64,000 bases of DNA, taken from Balneola sp. (lineage in GTDB: Bacteria > Bacteroidota > Rhodothermia > Balneolales > Balneolaceae). The notes beneath the pieces were generated by a model. That model worked only from the letters and a program-made list of their open reading frames with translations. It was not told the DNA's origin and ran no database searches. The stretch spans positions 62,001 to 126,000 of the forward strand of contig JAEPNB010000003.1 of the NCBI GenBank assembly GCA_017643645.1, in the 5' to 3' direction. The number at the start of each line of letters is the position of its first letter. The stretch's first letter is position 1. The position numbers and the translations under genes were made by a program. This document shows positions 53,914 through 61,729 of the stretch, one piece after another.

Positions 53914-55035
53914 ATGAACAAGCAACTTCTTCGACTAACTGAGATTGCCCAAAAACCTCAGAGAACTATTATTGGGTTGATGTCCGGAACTTCACTGGAT
54001 GGACTGGATATCGCTATGTGTAAGTTCAAGTGGAAGAAGCCTCAGTTGCTGAATTTCAAAACCGTAGAATATTCCCAAGACTTAAGAAACAGAATCAGGG
54101 CTGTTCAGTCTCAGATGCAGGTTAATCTTCAGGAAGTTTGTGTTTTGCATACAGAGTTGGCTCATTTATATGCTGATCTGGTTTTGGAATCTTTGGAAGA
54201 ATGGGGAGTTGAAGCACACCAGGTAGACTTGATTGCCAGTCACGGGCAAACGATCTATCACCATCCCAATAAAAAGATGAACAGCACACTCCAGATAGTG
54301 GATGGAGATCATATAGCCGAAAAAACCGGAATTGTAACGATCTCTGATTTCCGCCAAAAACATGTTGCCAAAGGAGGTGAAGGTGCTCCGATAGCAGGAA
54401 TTATGGACGAGGCATTATTCAGGTCGGAAACAAAACATCGATTACTGTTAAATCTGGGTGGAATCTCAAACTTTACCTGGCTACCAAGTAAGGAATGTGG
54501 CGAAGAGATTTTAACTTCAGATATTGGTCCGGCCAATACGCTCATCAACGAAGCAATGAAGAAACATTTTAACAAGCCCTTTGATGAGAATGGAAAAGTG
54601 GCATCAAACGGAAACGTACACTCCGGATTGCTGAAATATTTATTACTGGAACCATTTTTCAGAAAGCCTTTTCCGAAGACAACGGGACAGGAAAATTTTA
54701 ATCTGGATCTGGTGGAAGAATTAATGACCGGTTTTAAGATCGAGCTGGAACCTGAAGATCTTGTAGCCACTCTTACGCATTTAACAGTTCAAAGTATTAC
54801 ACGAGCCTTTGAAGAAGTTATTGGAAATAATCCTTTTGAAATGTTTGTATCTGGTGGGGGAGTGCATAATTCAACCATTATGAATGGTCTGAAAGAGAGG
54901 CTTGGTAATGCTGAATTCACAGATTTTGAAGAATCAGGAATAACTGCAGACTCCAAAGAAGCAGTGTTGATGGCATTTCTTGCAAACGAGTGTGTTGTTG
55001 GCGGAGAGTGGGAGCTGGGGAAGGTTAGTTTATAG
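53914..55035 (+). CDS. anmK: Anhydro-N-acetylmuramic acid kinase
   Basis: A 373-residue ASKHA-fold kinase that phosphorylates and opens 1,6-anhydroMurNAc during cell-wall recycling. Motifs: IGLMSGTSLDGLDIA (phosphate 1), IASHGQTIYHHP, DFRQKHVAKGGEGAPIAG, LNLGGISNFTWLP (phosphate 2) and MFVSGGGVHNSTIM (adenosine). Full length. Functionally it could use products of the amidase at 33674, although the genes are not linked. Confidence 0.95.
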   Translation: MNKQLLRLTEIAQKPQRTIIGLMSGTSLDGLDIAMCKFKWKKPQLLNFKTVEYSQDLRNRIRAVQSQMQVNLQEVCVLHTELAHLYADLVLESLEEWGVEAHQVDLIASHGQTIYHHPNKKMNSTLQIVDGDHIAEKTGIVTISDFRQKHVAKGGEGAPIAGIMDEALFRSETKHRLLLNLGGISNFTWLPSKECGEEILTSDIGPANTLINEAMKKHFNKPFDENGKVASNGNVHSGLLKYLLLEPFFRKPFPKTTGQENFNLDLVEELMTGFKIELEPEDLVATLTHLTVQSITRAFEEVIGNNPFEMFVSGGGVHNSTIMNGLKERLGNAEFTDFEESGITADSKEAVLMAFLANECVVGGEWELGKVSL

Positions 55036-55042
55036 GATTAGC

Positions 55043-55942
55043 TTAAAATTTAATTAAGAGCTTACCATAATCAGTAATTAATTTATCTCTAATCGGCTTC
55101 CCTTTCTCAAAAATAGCTTCCTGAAGCGCTTTGTATTCTTTTCTTCCCTCTTCTGTTTCGATTTTGATCGGTTCTAAGCCGTGATCTCGTAAATCATAAG
55201 GACTTGCTTTCATGTCAATGGTTCGAGCTTCTAATGCCAGTTCAAATGCTTCCAGAATAAGATCGCTGTTTACCCACGGATATAATTTGAATGCCCATTT
55301 ATACAGATCCATATTAGAATGAATACATCCCGGTTGTTCGGTTTCCGAGAAAGTGTCTCTGGAAAGCTCAAATCGATTCAAGGGCTGTGCAGGTTTAGTA
55401 AAAAAGCGAAAAGCATCAAAATGGGTGCAAAGCAGAGGACGTGATTCCACAAATTCAGCAAGTTCATCCGGCTCCATTCGTAGTGGAACCTGATCATGAC
55501 GAGGTTTTTCGGCTTTGTAGACCATGGCCCATTCATGCATGCCAAAACAACCAAAAGACGGACGACTATTTTGAGTGTTTTTCAGCATTTCCAGAATCCA
55601 AGTAGCAGACCGGATTCTTCTTTCAGGAAAAAAATCCATATCGATCCACGCTTTATTATCTGATATCTTCAACTCCTCAAAATCGGGGAGAGTTTCCACG
55701 TCAGAAAACTCAAGAGCAGTTCCAAATCCGGGCGACCATCTCTTCAACATTGAGGGGCGAAAGGCATAGTATTGAAACAAGAAATCCATTACCGGATTCT
55801 TTTTGTGTTGAGATCTCTCGATCAAATATTGACCGACTAAATTATCTACTTTGGATTCGTGATCTGCTTGTCTGGATCTCCATTCTTCTTCCGGAAGAAC
55901 CAATTCTATATTTATGTCATGTATAACTGCTTGCATATCCAA
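55043..55942 (-). CDS. Uncharacterised protein of the family annotated as 3-methyladenine DNA glycosylase
   Basis: A 299-residue cytoplasmic protein. Its pattern (FLFQYYAFRPSMLKRWSPGFG, a His-rich SFGCFGMHEWAMVY, LLCTHFDAFRFFT, and a closing SPYDLRDHGLEPIKIETEEG) matches a family often labelled 3-methyladenine DNA glycosylase in actinobacteria, although it has no helix-hairpin-helix. The function label should be treated with caution. It converges with anmK (seven-base gap) and diverges from the transposase gene. Confidence 0.6.
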   Translation of the reverse strand: MDMQAVIHDINIELVLPEEEWRSRQADHESKVDNLVGQYLIERSQHKKNPVMDFLFQYYAFRPSMLKRWSPGFGTALEFSDVETLPDFEELKISDNKAWIDMDFFPERRIRSATWILEMLKNTQNSRPSFGCFGMHEWAMVYKAEKPRHDQVPLRMEPDELAEFVESRPLLCTHFDAFRFFTKPAQPLNRFELSRDTFSETEQPGCIHSNMDLYKWAFKLYPWVNSDLILEAFELALEARTIDMKASPYDLRDHGLEPIKIETEEGRKEYKALQEAIFEKGKPIRDKLITDYGKLLIKF

Positions 55943-55960
55943 AGATAAGGAATTGGATTT

Positions 55961-56151
55961 AACCCTTTCAGGGTTTTTGGTGAAAAATAACTATTGATAT
56001 TCAATCCCTTCGGGATTAATCAGGAATTATAAACTTGATAAATTTCGATTCAGCTTGTCTAATTAAAACTCTTTGTTAATATTAAATAAGTCCGAAGGAC
56101 TTGAATACGAATAGAATAATGAAATTGTGATATTGAAACCCCAAAGGGGTT
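55961..56151. repeat. Four REP-like hairpins preceding the Y1 transposase gene
   Basis: Four perfect six-base-pair palindromes with three-base loops: AACCCT-TTC-AGGGTT (55961-55975), AATCCC-TTC-GGGATT (56003-56017), AAGTCC-GAA-GGACTT (56088-56102) and AACCCC-AAA-GGGGTT (56137-56151). The first two carry a TTC loop and the third the complementary GAA, so two face each way, a BIME-like arrangement. The last ends eight bases before the transposase ATG. Confidence 0.88.
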
Positions 56152-56158
56152 AAACAGA

Positions 56159-56605
56159 ATGAGCACGTATACACAAATTATATATCAGATTGTTTTTAGT
56201 ACAAAAAACAGAGTGCCTGTTCTGCATAAGACAGGAAGACCTGATCTTTTTAAATACATCTGGGGGATTTTAGAAAATAAGAAATGTCATTTATACCAAA
56301 TAAATGGGTTTGAAGATCATATTCATATTCTAACACACATCCATCCCAGCGTTGCACTTTCACAACTTGTTAAAGATATCAAGCTTGCCAGTTCGTTTTA
56401 TATCAAAGAAAACAAATTATTCTTTGGCTTTGATGGATGGCAAGAGGGATATGGTGCATTTACCTATTCTTTGAAAGAAAAAGAGCGACTAATAAATTAT
56501 GTCAAGAATCAAGAGGAGCATCATAAAAAAACTTCCTTTCGTGATGAGTATATGTCTCTTCTTAATGAGTTTGAGATTGATTTTGAAGAAAAATACTTGT
56601 TTTAA
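56159..56605 (+). CDS. Y1 (IS200/RAYT-type) single-strand transposase
   Basis: A 148-residue HUH transposase. It opens TYTQIIYQIVFSTKNRVPVL, has the metal-binding HUH motif in GFEDHIHILTH (about residues 59-64), and the catalytic Tyr in RLINYVKNQEEHHKK. Its size and single-ORF nature fit IS200 TnpA or REP-associated tyrosine transposases. No TnpB is adjacent, and the flanks are REP hairpins rather than a complete IS, favouring the domesticated RAYT type. The frame looks intact, so it is probably active or recently active. Confidence 0.88.
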   Translation: MSTYTQIIYQIVFSTKNRVPVLHKTGRPDLFKYIWGILENKKCHLYQINGFEDHIHILTHIHPSVALSQLVKDIKLASSFYIKENKLFFGFDGWQEGYGAFTYSLKEKERLINYVKNQEEHHKKTSFRDEYMSLLNEFEIDFEEKYLF

Positions 56606-56693
56606 GCTTGTCTCAATAAAATAGACTATCAATCTTATCACATATATCAATCAATTGTGATAGAAATAGTTTATAAGTTTGGTAAAATTTTAA

Positions 56694-57317
56694 ATGAGAC
56701 TACCAATGATGAAGTCATCAGCTATTACCAACGAAGTTCTGTCCAAAGCTTTTAACTATGACAGTTATACGAAACTGATCGAAGATCTTTTTTCCGAGAA
56801 CAGAACAACCAATGACGATAATTCTGAAAGTCAGCTTAACTATACCAAGCTGAATATTCAGCGGGCTTCTAGATGGGAAAAGAGAGCTAAGCTGAATGAC
56901 GATCTGAAAGAAGTGGTCAATAAGATTAATAAAGATCAGATTTGGCTGGTGATCACAGAAGGGTGGTGTGGAGATGCTGCTCAGATACTTCCTTTTATAA
57001 ATAAAATATCAGAGCTTAATGAGAAAATTGAGCTGAAACTCATACTCAGAGATCACCACCCCGAAGTAATGAATGAATTTTTAACAGATGGAAGTCGGTC
57101 AATTCCGAAAGTAGTCGTTCTGAATAAAGAAAATATTGAAGTTTTAGGAAGCTGGGGGCCACGTCCAAAAGCCGTTCATGATGATTATGTTCAGAAAAGG
57201 AGAGATGCTGATTATGATAATAAGAAGGCTGCTGAAGAACTCCATTTGTGGTATGCCAGAGATAAAGGCAAAACCACTCAGGAAGAGTTCAAAGAATTTT
57301 TAGAGAGTTTGAATTAA
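56694..57317 (+). CDS. Thioredoxin-like protein with single active-site cysteine
   Basis: A 207-residue protein of the thioredoxin fold (Thioredoxin_9-like). Residues 1-75 are a helical extension. The active-site position reads TEGWCGDAAQILPF, so the usual CxxC is reduced to CGDA with a single Cys. IPKVVVLN provides the cis-Pro. It may work as a monothiol redox or binding protein. The last four bases overlap the convergent RluA-like gene. Confidence 0.78.
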   Translation: MRLPMMKSSAITNEVLSKAFNYDSYTKLIEDLFSENRTTNDDNSESQLNYTKLNIQRASRWEKRAKLNDDLKEVVNKINKDQIWLVITEGWCGDAAQILPFINKISELNEKIELKLILRDHHPEVMNEFLTDGSRSIPKVVVLNKENIEVLGSWGPRPKAVHDDYVQKRRDADYDNKKAAEELHLWYARDKGKTTQEEFKEFLESLN

Positions 57318-58018
57318 TACTCAAAGAAATTCCACGGTTGAAGATTTGGAACATCTGCATTAAAAGTCATTTTCTCTTTTTTTGTAGGATGTTCTATTGT
57401 CAACCGAACAGCTCTTAAACCCATTTCTTTTCCATCTTTGTTTCCTTCTTCTCCGTATCGGTAATCGCCCCACAATGGATGACCTTCTTTAGCCATTTGT
57501 ACCCTTATCTGATGAGGTCGACCCGTAAATAAGTCTATTTCGACCAAGCTGTAATTGGCATTTTGTTTGATGGTTTCAAAGCTGAGCTTAGATTCTTTAG
57601 CTTTACCCCTGGGTTTTTTATAAGCCGAAACGTTATTCGAACGATTGTCTTTCTCCAGATAATGAATCAAAGTAGCACTTGGGGGAGCCAAGCCTTCTAC
57701 CATTGCCCAATAAGTTTTGTCCATTTTATTATTTCTAATCTGTTCAGATAATCGGGATGCAGCTTTTGAGGTTCTGGCCAAAACCATGACTCCGCTTACA
57801 GGCCTGTCCAACCTGTGAACTAACCCCATCCAAACATCACCAGGTTTGTTGTATTTCTTCTTAATGTATTTTTTACAAAGAGTTAGTACATCTGGGTCTC
57901 CGGTATGATCTTCCTGCGAAAGTACACCGGCGGGTTTATCAATCACCAATAAATGATTGTCTTCATAAATGATGGGAATGTCAGGGTTAGTACGAGTAGT
58001 TTGTTTTTTCATATTCAT
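57314..58018 (-). CDS. RluA-family pseudouridine synthase
   Basis: A 234-residue RNA pseudouridine synthase. It lacks an S4 domain and starts directly with IIYEDNHLLVIDKPAGVLSQ. The catalytic Asp is in LVHRLDRPVSGVMVLART (about residue 73), followed by YWAMVEG and FTGRPHQIRVQMAKEGHPLWGD. The substrate could be tRNA (RluA/TruC-like) or 23S rRNA; the short form favours a tRNA or single-site enzyme. Monocistronic. Confidence 0.9.
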   Translation of the reverse strand: MNMKKQTTRTNPDIPIIYEDNHLLVIDKPAGVLSQEDHTGDPDVLTLCKKYIKKKYNKPGDVWMGLVHRLDRPVSGVMVLARTSKAASRLSEQIRNNKMDKTYWAMVEGLAPPSATLIHYLEKDNRSNNVSAYKKPRGKAKESKLSFETIKQNANYSLVEIDLFTGRPHQIRVQMAKEGHPLWGDYRYGEEGNKDGKEMGLRAVRLTIEHPTKKEKMTFNADVPNLQPWNFFEY

Positions 58019-58311
58019 TCTCAGGTTTTTAAGGAAAATACATCATTTTAAATCCTGATTTCTATTTGCTTTTGATTAATCTATTGAGTTTCAATGAATT
58101 GAAATACTCTAAATACTTTCTTATAAATCCTTAATATTAATAGAGCGAAAAGTTTATTAATGAAAGTATTCTTAATTTATACAGGTGAGCAAATAAAAGT
58201 TAAGGTGGCTCGTTCAGTTTATTAAATTGTAACATCAGGCGTTATTCTCACTCTTTGAATAGTAGTGACTATAAAAAGCAAAAGAGAAAAAAGTACATCT
58301 AAAGTCAAAAT

Positions 58312-58686
58312 ATGTTTAACTGGTTCAAGAAAAAGGAAGTATTTAGAGAAATTTGTATCCCGAAAGTTTTTTTGGATAATGGTATTGACTTCCGCTATCA
58401 GCACTCCATTGAGATCGCAACCATTCAAAGTAAAAGCAAGTCTATATTTAAAGATATTGCTAAATTTGTCCAAGAAAATGACAGTCAATCTTTGAAAGAC
58501 CTTTCAAGTACAATATTGAACGAGGACTCCATTAAGATATATAGCTTAATCGGGTCACAGGAAAATCAAAGAATGTTAATTGCCATTCTAAATCCTGTTA
58601 AGAAAGGCGAAGAACCCAGACTGGTAGCTTATAATCTGATGAGTACTTCCCGTCAAATGAGTATTAAAAAAGTTAGTAATTTTTAG
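58312..58686 (+). CDS. Hypothetical protein
   Basis: A 124-residue cytoplasmic protein, basic at the N-terminus (MFNWFKKKEVF), then mixed alpha/beta (SIEIATIQSKSKSIFKDIA, SIKIYSLIGSQENQRMLIAIL). No family was recognised. The 293 bases before it hold no gene; they contain a palindrome GAGTTTCAAT/ATTGAAATACTC near 58085-58112 and no clear promoter. Confidence 0.5.
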   Translation: MFNWFKKKEVFREICIPKVFLDNGIDFRYQHSIEIATIQSKSKSIFKDIAKFVQENDSQSLKDLSSTILNEDSIKIYSLIGSQENQRMLIAILNPVKKGEEPRLVAYNLMSTSRQMSIKKVSNF

Positions 58687-58748
58687 TATTCAAAAGAGTT
58701 AATCTCAGAGCAAATTCTTACGGATTTATTCCAGTAATAGTATTGGTA

Positions 58749-58964
58749 TTACTTCCCAACCTTTTCCCAGTGTTGATCTGCTTTTTGGATCCTGTTGGGG
58801 AGTATCCTGAACAGCAGTTTTGCTACCGGATTTGAGAATAAGTAAGTTTTACCGTCAAATGTAGCACTGTGTTTCCCGCCTTCTACATTCGTTTTTCCGG
58901 TGCTGACTGCAAATGCGCATTGACCTTCATATTCTGCATTTTTAGTTGATTCCATAGTATTCAT
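58749..58964 (-). CDS. Small YHS-domain-like protein
   Basis: A 71-residue protein with the YHS pattern: YEGQCAFAVSTGK, then GGKHSATFDGKTYLFSNPVAKLLF. YHS domains often bind metal through Cys and are found near transporters and oxygenases. Here only one Cys remains. It lies downstream of the SRPBCC and ArsR genes in the same direction (45-base gap), so may be part of that unit. Confidence 0.7.
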   Translation of the reverse strand: MNTMESTKNAEYEGQCAFAVSTGKTNVEGGKHSATFDGKTYLFSNPVAKLLFRILPNRIQKADQHWEKVGK

Positions 58965-59009
58965 TTAGTTTAATTTGTTTGGTAAGTGATTCAATGAAAG
59001 CCAGTTCAT

Positions 59010-59435
59010 TTACGAAACAACTTCATTTAGTCGTTCAAGTATTGCTGTCCAGCCACCGGTATGATTTTCTACTTGTTGATCATTTGGCATAAACTCATGC
59101 ATTAATTTAACTTCAGTTCCGCCATCAACCTCAGTAAGAGTGATTGTAACCAAAGTATCGGTAACGGCTTGTGAATTCCAGCTGAATACGATCTTATCAG
59201 TAGGGGAGACTTCTTTATATTCGCCGGTGTGAGAATAGGTTTCACCTTCGCTGTTATGCATATCAATCTTGTAAGAGCCACCTTTTTTGCTGTCACTTTT
59301 TACGGTAGCACTCCAGCCTTCAGGTCCTGCAAAAAACCATTTCGCCATTATTTTTTCGTCCGTTAATGCATTAAAAATAGTCGCTTTGTCAGCCTTTATA
59401 GTTTTTGATACGGTAAGTGATTTATTGTTCGACAT
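59010..59435 (-). CDS. SRPBCC (AHSA1-like) domain protein
   Basis: A 141-residue START/Bet v1-fold protein of the activator-of-Hsp90 homology type: SKTIKADKATIFNALTDEKIMAKWFFAG, GEYKEVSPTDKIVFSW and a C-terminal helix GGWTAILERLNEVV. It probably binds a hydrophobic ligand. It is five bases after the ArsR gene; ArsR-SRPBCC pairs are a recurrent arrangement in which the regulator controls the binding protein. Confidence 0.88.
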   Translation of the reverse strand: MSNNKSLTVSKTIKADKATIFNALTDEKIMAKWFFAGPEGWSATVKSDSKKGGSYKIDMHNSEGETYSHTGEYKEVSPTDKIVFSWNSQAVTDTLVTITLTEVDGGTEVKLMHEFMPNDQQVENHTGGWTAILERLNEVVS

Positions 59436-59440
59436 AATAT

Positions 59441-59755
59441 TTAATCCTTTTTTGTTTGTGTGATAAAATGATCCAACTCGTCAAGCCTTGCTTCCCAAAA
59501 AGCCCGATATTCATTGATTAGCTCTTGAACTTCTTGTAGAGGCTCGTAATTCATCCTGCATGAATAACTTCTGCCCACCTTCTCTTTTTTAATCAGATTG
59601 GCGTTTTCCAGCACTTTTAAATGTTTGGATACTGCTGCCAATGACATCTCATATGGCTCTGCTATTTCATTAACGGAATGTTCTTTTTCTCCAAGACGAA
59701 GTAAAATCGATCGTCTTGTTGAATCTGCCAAAGCATGTAGGGTTGAATCAAGCAT
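59441..59755 (-). CDS. ArsR/SmtB-family transcriptional repressor
   Basis: A 104-residue winged-helix repressor from the ATG at 59755 (MLDSTLHALADSTRRSILL). The recognition helix is AAVSKHLKVLENANLI and the wing KKEKVGRSYSCRM. No paired Cys metal site of the ArsR or SmtB type is visible, so the signal is probably not a metal. A longer frame starting at 59809 would cross operator 59756-59779, so the shorter start is chosen. It is the first gene of the ArsR-SRPBCC(-YHS) unit. Confidence 0.9.
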   Translation of the reverse strand: MLDSTLHALADSTRRSILLRLGEKEHSVNEIAEPYEMSLAAVSKHLKVLENANLIKKEKVGRSYSCRMNYEPLQEVQELINEYRAFWEARLDELDHFITQTKKD

Positions 59756-59779
59756 ATATTTAACTAGTTGGTTGAATAT
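59756..59779. promoter_or_regulatory. Operator 1 of the ArsR-type repressor
   Basis: Dyad ATATTTAAC-N6-GTTGAATAT, directly against the arsR-type ATG at 59755. One mismatch (T/C) between the arms. Repeated at 59802-59825. Confidence 0.75.
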
Positions 59780-59801
59780 TAGTATAGGAAAGAGAATTGA
59801 T

Positions 59802-59825
59802 ATATTCAACCGGTTGGTTAAATAT
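59802..59825. promoter_or_regulatory. Operator 2 of the ArsR-type repressor
   Basis: Dyad ATATTCAAC-N6-GTTAAATAT, the same element as 59756-59779 with the T/C mismatch in the opposite arm. Centre-to-centre distance is 46 bases. Two matched sites around the presumed promoter indicate autoregulation. Confidence 0.75.
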
Positions 59826-59888
59826 TAATGTTAGAAATCATTCCATTAGTTAAAGCTGGAAGAATTAGGTAATTAGTTGACAGTTTAG

Positions 59889-60149
59889 TAGTGATAGTTT
59901 CAAGAAAATTCGCCCTTAGTATTTAAGACGGATAAGAGAGCATGATCCGGATGCGTCTGCATTGGAAATGGACCTCCCCGGCTACGAAACAGATTTTTTG
60001 GTTCTGAGTAGTTCGCCCTCCTTGGATAAGGAGGGGAATTCCCGAGTTGATTCTAATATTATCAACGAGTCCTCCTCCTGTTGCAGGAGGAGACAGAGGA
60101 GGTCTTTCGTTGCCAATAATTCTAAAGGTCGGTGTAGTTGGAAGCTTTT
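59889..60149. repeat. Dispersed 262-bp repeat, copy B
   Basis: Nearly identical to 40194-40455, 19.7 kb away. Keeps the same internal palindromes (CCTCCTT/AAGGAGG and CTCCTCCTG/CAGGAGGAG). A 63-codon plus frame at 59962 inside it is not considered a gene. The remaining gap to 60287 shows nothing else. Confidence 0.85.
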
Positions 60150-60287
60150 ATAAAATCCTGAGTTCTATTAGAAATCATCCAGTACATAGAAACAGAAGCT
60201 ATTTTTATCTGTGAGATGGCCAGCATCTGCAAACAGACCTCGTGCTTTTGATTCAGTATAAAATCTAAGGCTGATTTTAAGAAACCC

Positions 60288-60707
60288 TCAAGCACCCAAA
60301 AGCGGCAAATACTTCACTTTATGATAAGTGAGAGCCAGTTTTACACAATGCTTGAGCTCGTTCTCGCGGATTTTATCATCCAGTTTAAATATAATGGTTC
60401 GGTCTCCCTCAAATGTGAATACATCCGGATAGAGTTTTTTGAAAGTGGGAACCAATTTTGAAGTGCATTTGAAATACATGGCATATTGATCCGGTTTCTT
60501 TTCTTTCCAGTCCATGCGAACCGTGCTTCCGTGTTTGGTAAGATAAGCGGGTTCTCCCCATTTCAATGTTTCCTCCAAGTTTTCCAAATCATCAACTTCT
60601 GAAGCTGCTTCCAGCACCAATTCTCGGAGTTTCTCCATTTTCAACCGCACGGAATCAGGATAATTCTCAAATACTTCGATGGTTTTTGGGTTGGTGGATA
60701 GTTTCAT
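60288..60707 (-). CDS. DUF1801 (YdhG/YjhG-like) protein
   Basis: A 139-residue cytoplasmic protein of the DUF1801 type: helical N-terminus (FENYPDSVRLKMEKLRELVLEAA), then LKWGEPAYLTKHGSTVRM and MYFKCTSKLVPTFKKLYPD. Structures in the family are iron-chaperone-like folds, but function is unproven. It overlaps the WG-repeat gene by four bases. Confidence 0.82.
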   Translation of the reverse strand: MKLSTNPKTIEVFENYPDSVRLKMEKLRELVLEAASEVDDLENLEETLKWGEPAYLTKHGSTVRMDWKEKKPDQYAMYFKCTSKLVPTFKKLYPDVFTFEGDRTIIFKLDDKIRENELKHCVKLALTYHKVKYLPLLGA

Positions 60708-61729
60708 TTCGTTATTGAATCAAAACGACTTGAGTAATCAAATTCAAACTTTGGTTTAATTACAAAGTCTCCTTTTTTATTTATGAAACCGGCTTTTCCA
60801 TCAATTTGAACATGTGCCAGACCATTGAAAAATCCTTTACCATTTTCAAATCTAGCTGAAATTACAACATTTCCATTTCTATCTATGAAACCATATTTAT
60901 CATTTAATTTGAACAATGAAAGTCCTTCATGAAAATGTTGTAAATCATCAAAAATTGGTTCTAGAGTTAGATTTCCCTTTTCATCATAAAAGCCCCATTT
61001 ACCTTTTAGATTTACAATTGATCTTCCTTCAATAAAGTTTCCAGTTGCTTCATATATGGGTGGGATAATAGTATCCCCGACAGCATTTGTTCTTCCTCTC
61101 CCTGTTTCAGTTTTAAAAGAATAAGGATAAGGCTTTTTTGGAATCCAAAGTTGTTCGTCCGTAAACTGTCCTCGGTCTTCAATGATTTCACCTTTTTTGT
61201 TAATCAAATACTCAATTAACGAATCTTGAGATTCACTATAAACCTGAGCAACTTCGGAAACAAAAGGATAACATGAATCATAAGACAACGGAATTACAAT
61301 TTCACCAGCAGTATTTATATAACCACATTGTTCATTTAAATATATATCTGAAAGTCCATTGTTAAATCCATCAAATATGTAGTCGTAAGTTAATGGAACC
61401 AGAGTATCACCATTTACATTTATAATGCCCCATTTATTTTCAAAATTTGAAACCTCTACAAATCCTTCTGAGAAAAATCCAATTTCCGCATACTTCGGTG
61501 AAATCGAAATTTCACCATTCGTATTTATAAATCCCCACAAAGAATCTTTTTTTACAGGATAATAACCTTCGTTTAGTGACCAAATATCATCCCAATAAGG
61601 TTCAACAATATAATCTCCGTCCAGATTAATAATCCCATATTTCCCATCTTGCTTTATTATAGATTGCAACTCGTTTTTCTTGGAGCATGAAAAACTCAAA
61701 AATAATATACAAATAATTAAAAATCTCAT
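60704..61729 (-). CDS. WG-repeat lipoprotein
   Basis: A 341-residue protein with a lipoprotein signal (FLIICILFLSFSCSKK, Cys15). It consists of about nine WG beta-propeller-like repeats (KWGIINVNGDTLVPLTYDYI, KWGFYDEKGNLTLEPIFDDL). WG repeats are thought to mediate protein or wall interactions. The start overlaps the symporter stop by four bases, so it is probably the distal part of that transcript. Confidence 0.85.
   Translation of the reverse strand: MRFLIICILFLSFSCSKKNELQSIIKQDGKYGIINLDGDYIVEPYWDDIWSLNEGYYPVKKDSLWGFINTNGEISISPKYAEIGFFSEGFVEVSNFENKWGIINVNGDTLVPLTYDYIFDGFNNGLSDIYLNEQCGYINTAGEIVIPLSYDSCYPFVSEVAQVYSESQDSLIEYLINKKGEIIEDRGQFTDEQLWIPKKPYPYSFKTETGRGRTNAVGDTIIPPIYEATGNFIEGRSIVNLKGKWGFYDEKGNLTLEPIFDDLQHFHEGLSLFKLNDKYGFIDRNGNVVISARFENGKGFFNGLAHVQIDGKAGFINKKGDFVIKPKFEFDYSSRFDSITK

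Noticed and set aside
56159-56605. Complete IS200/IS605 insertion sequence
   Set aside because: No tnpB and no clear left and right ends; flanking short paired palindromes fit a REP-associated transposase better.
59962-60153. 63-codon open frame in repeat copy B
   Set aside because: Chance frame inside the non-coding repeat; not kept in copy A.
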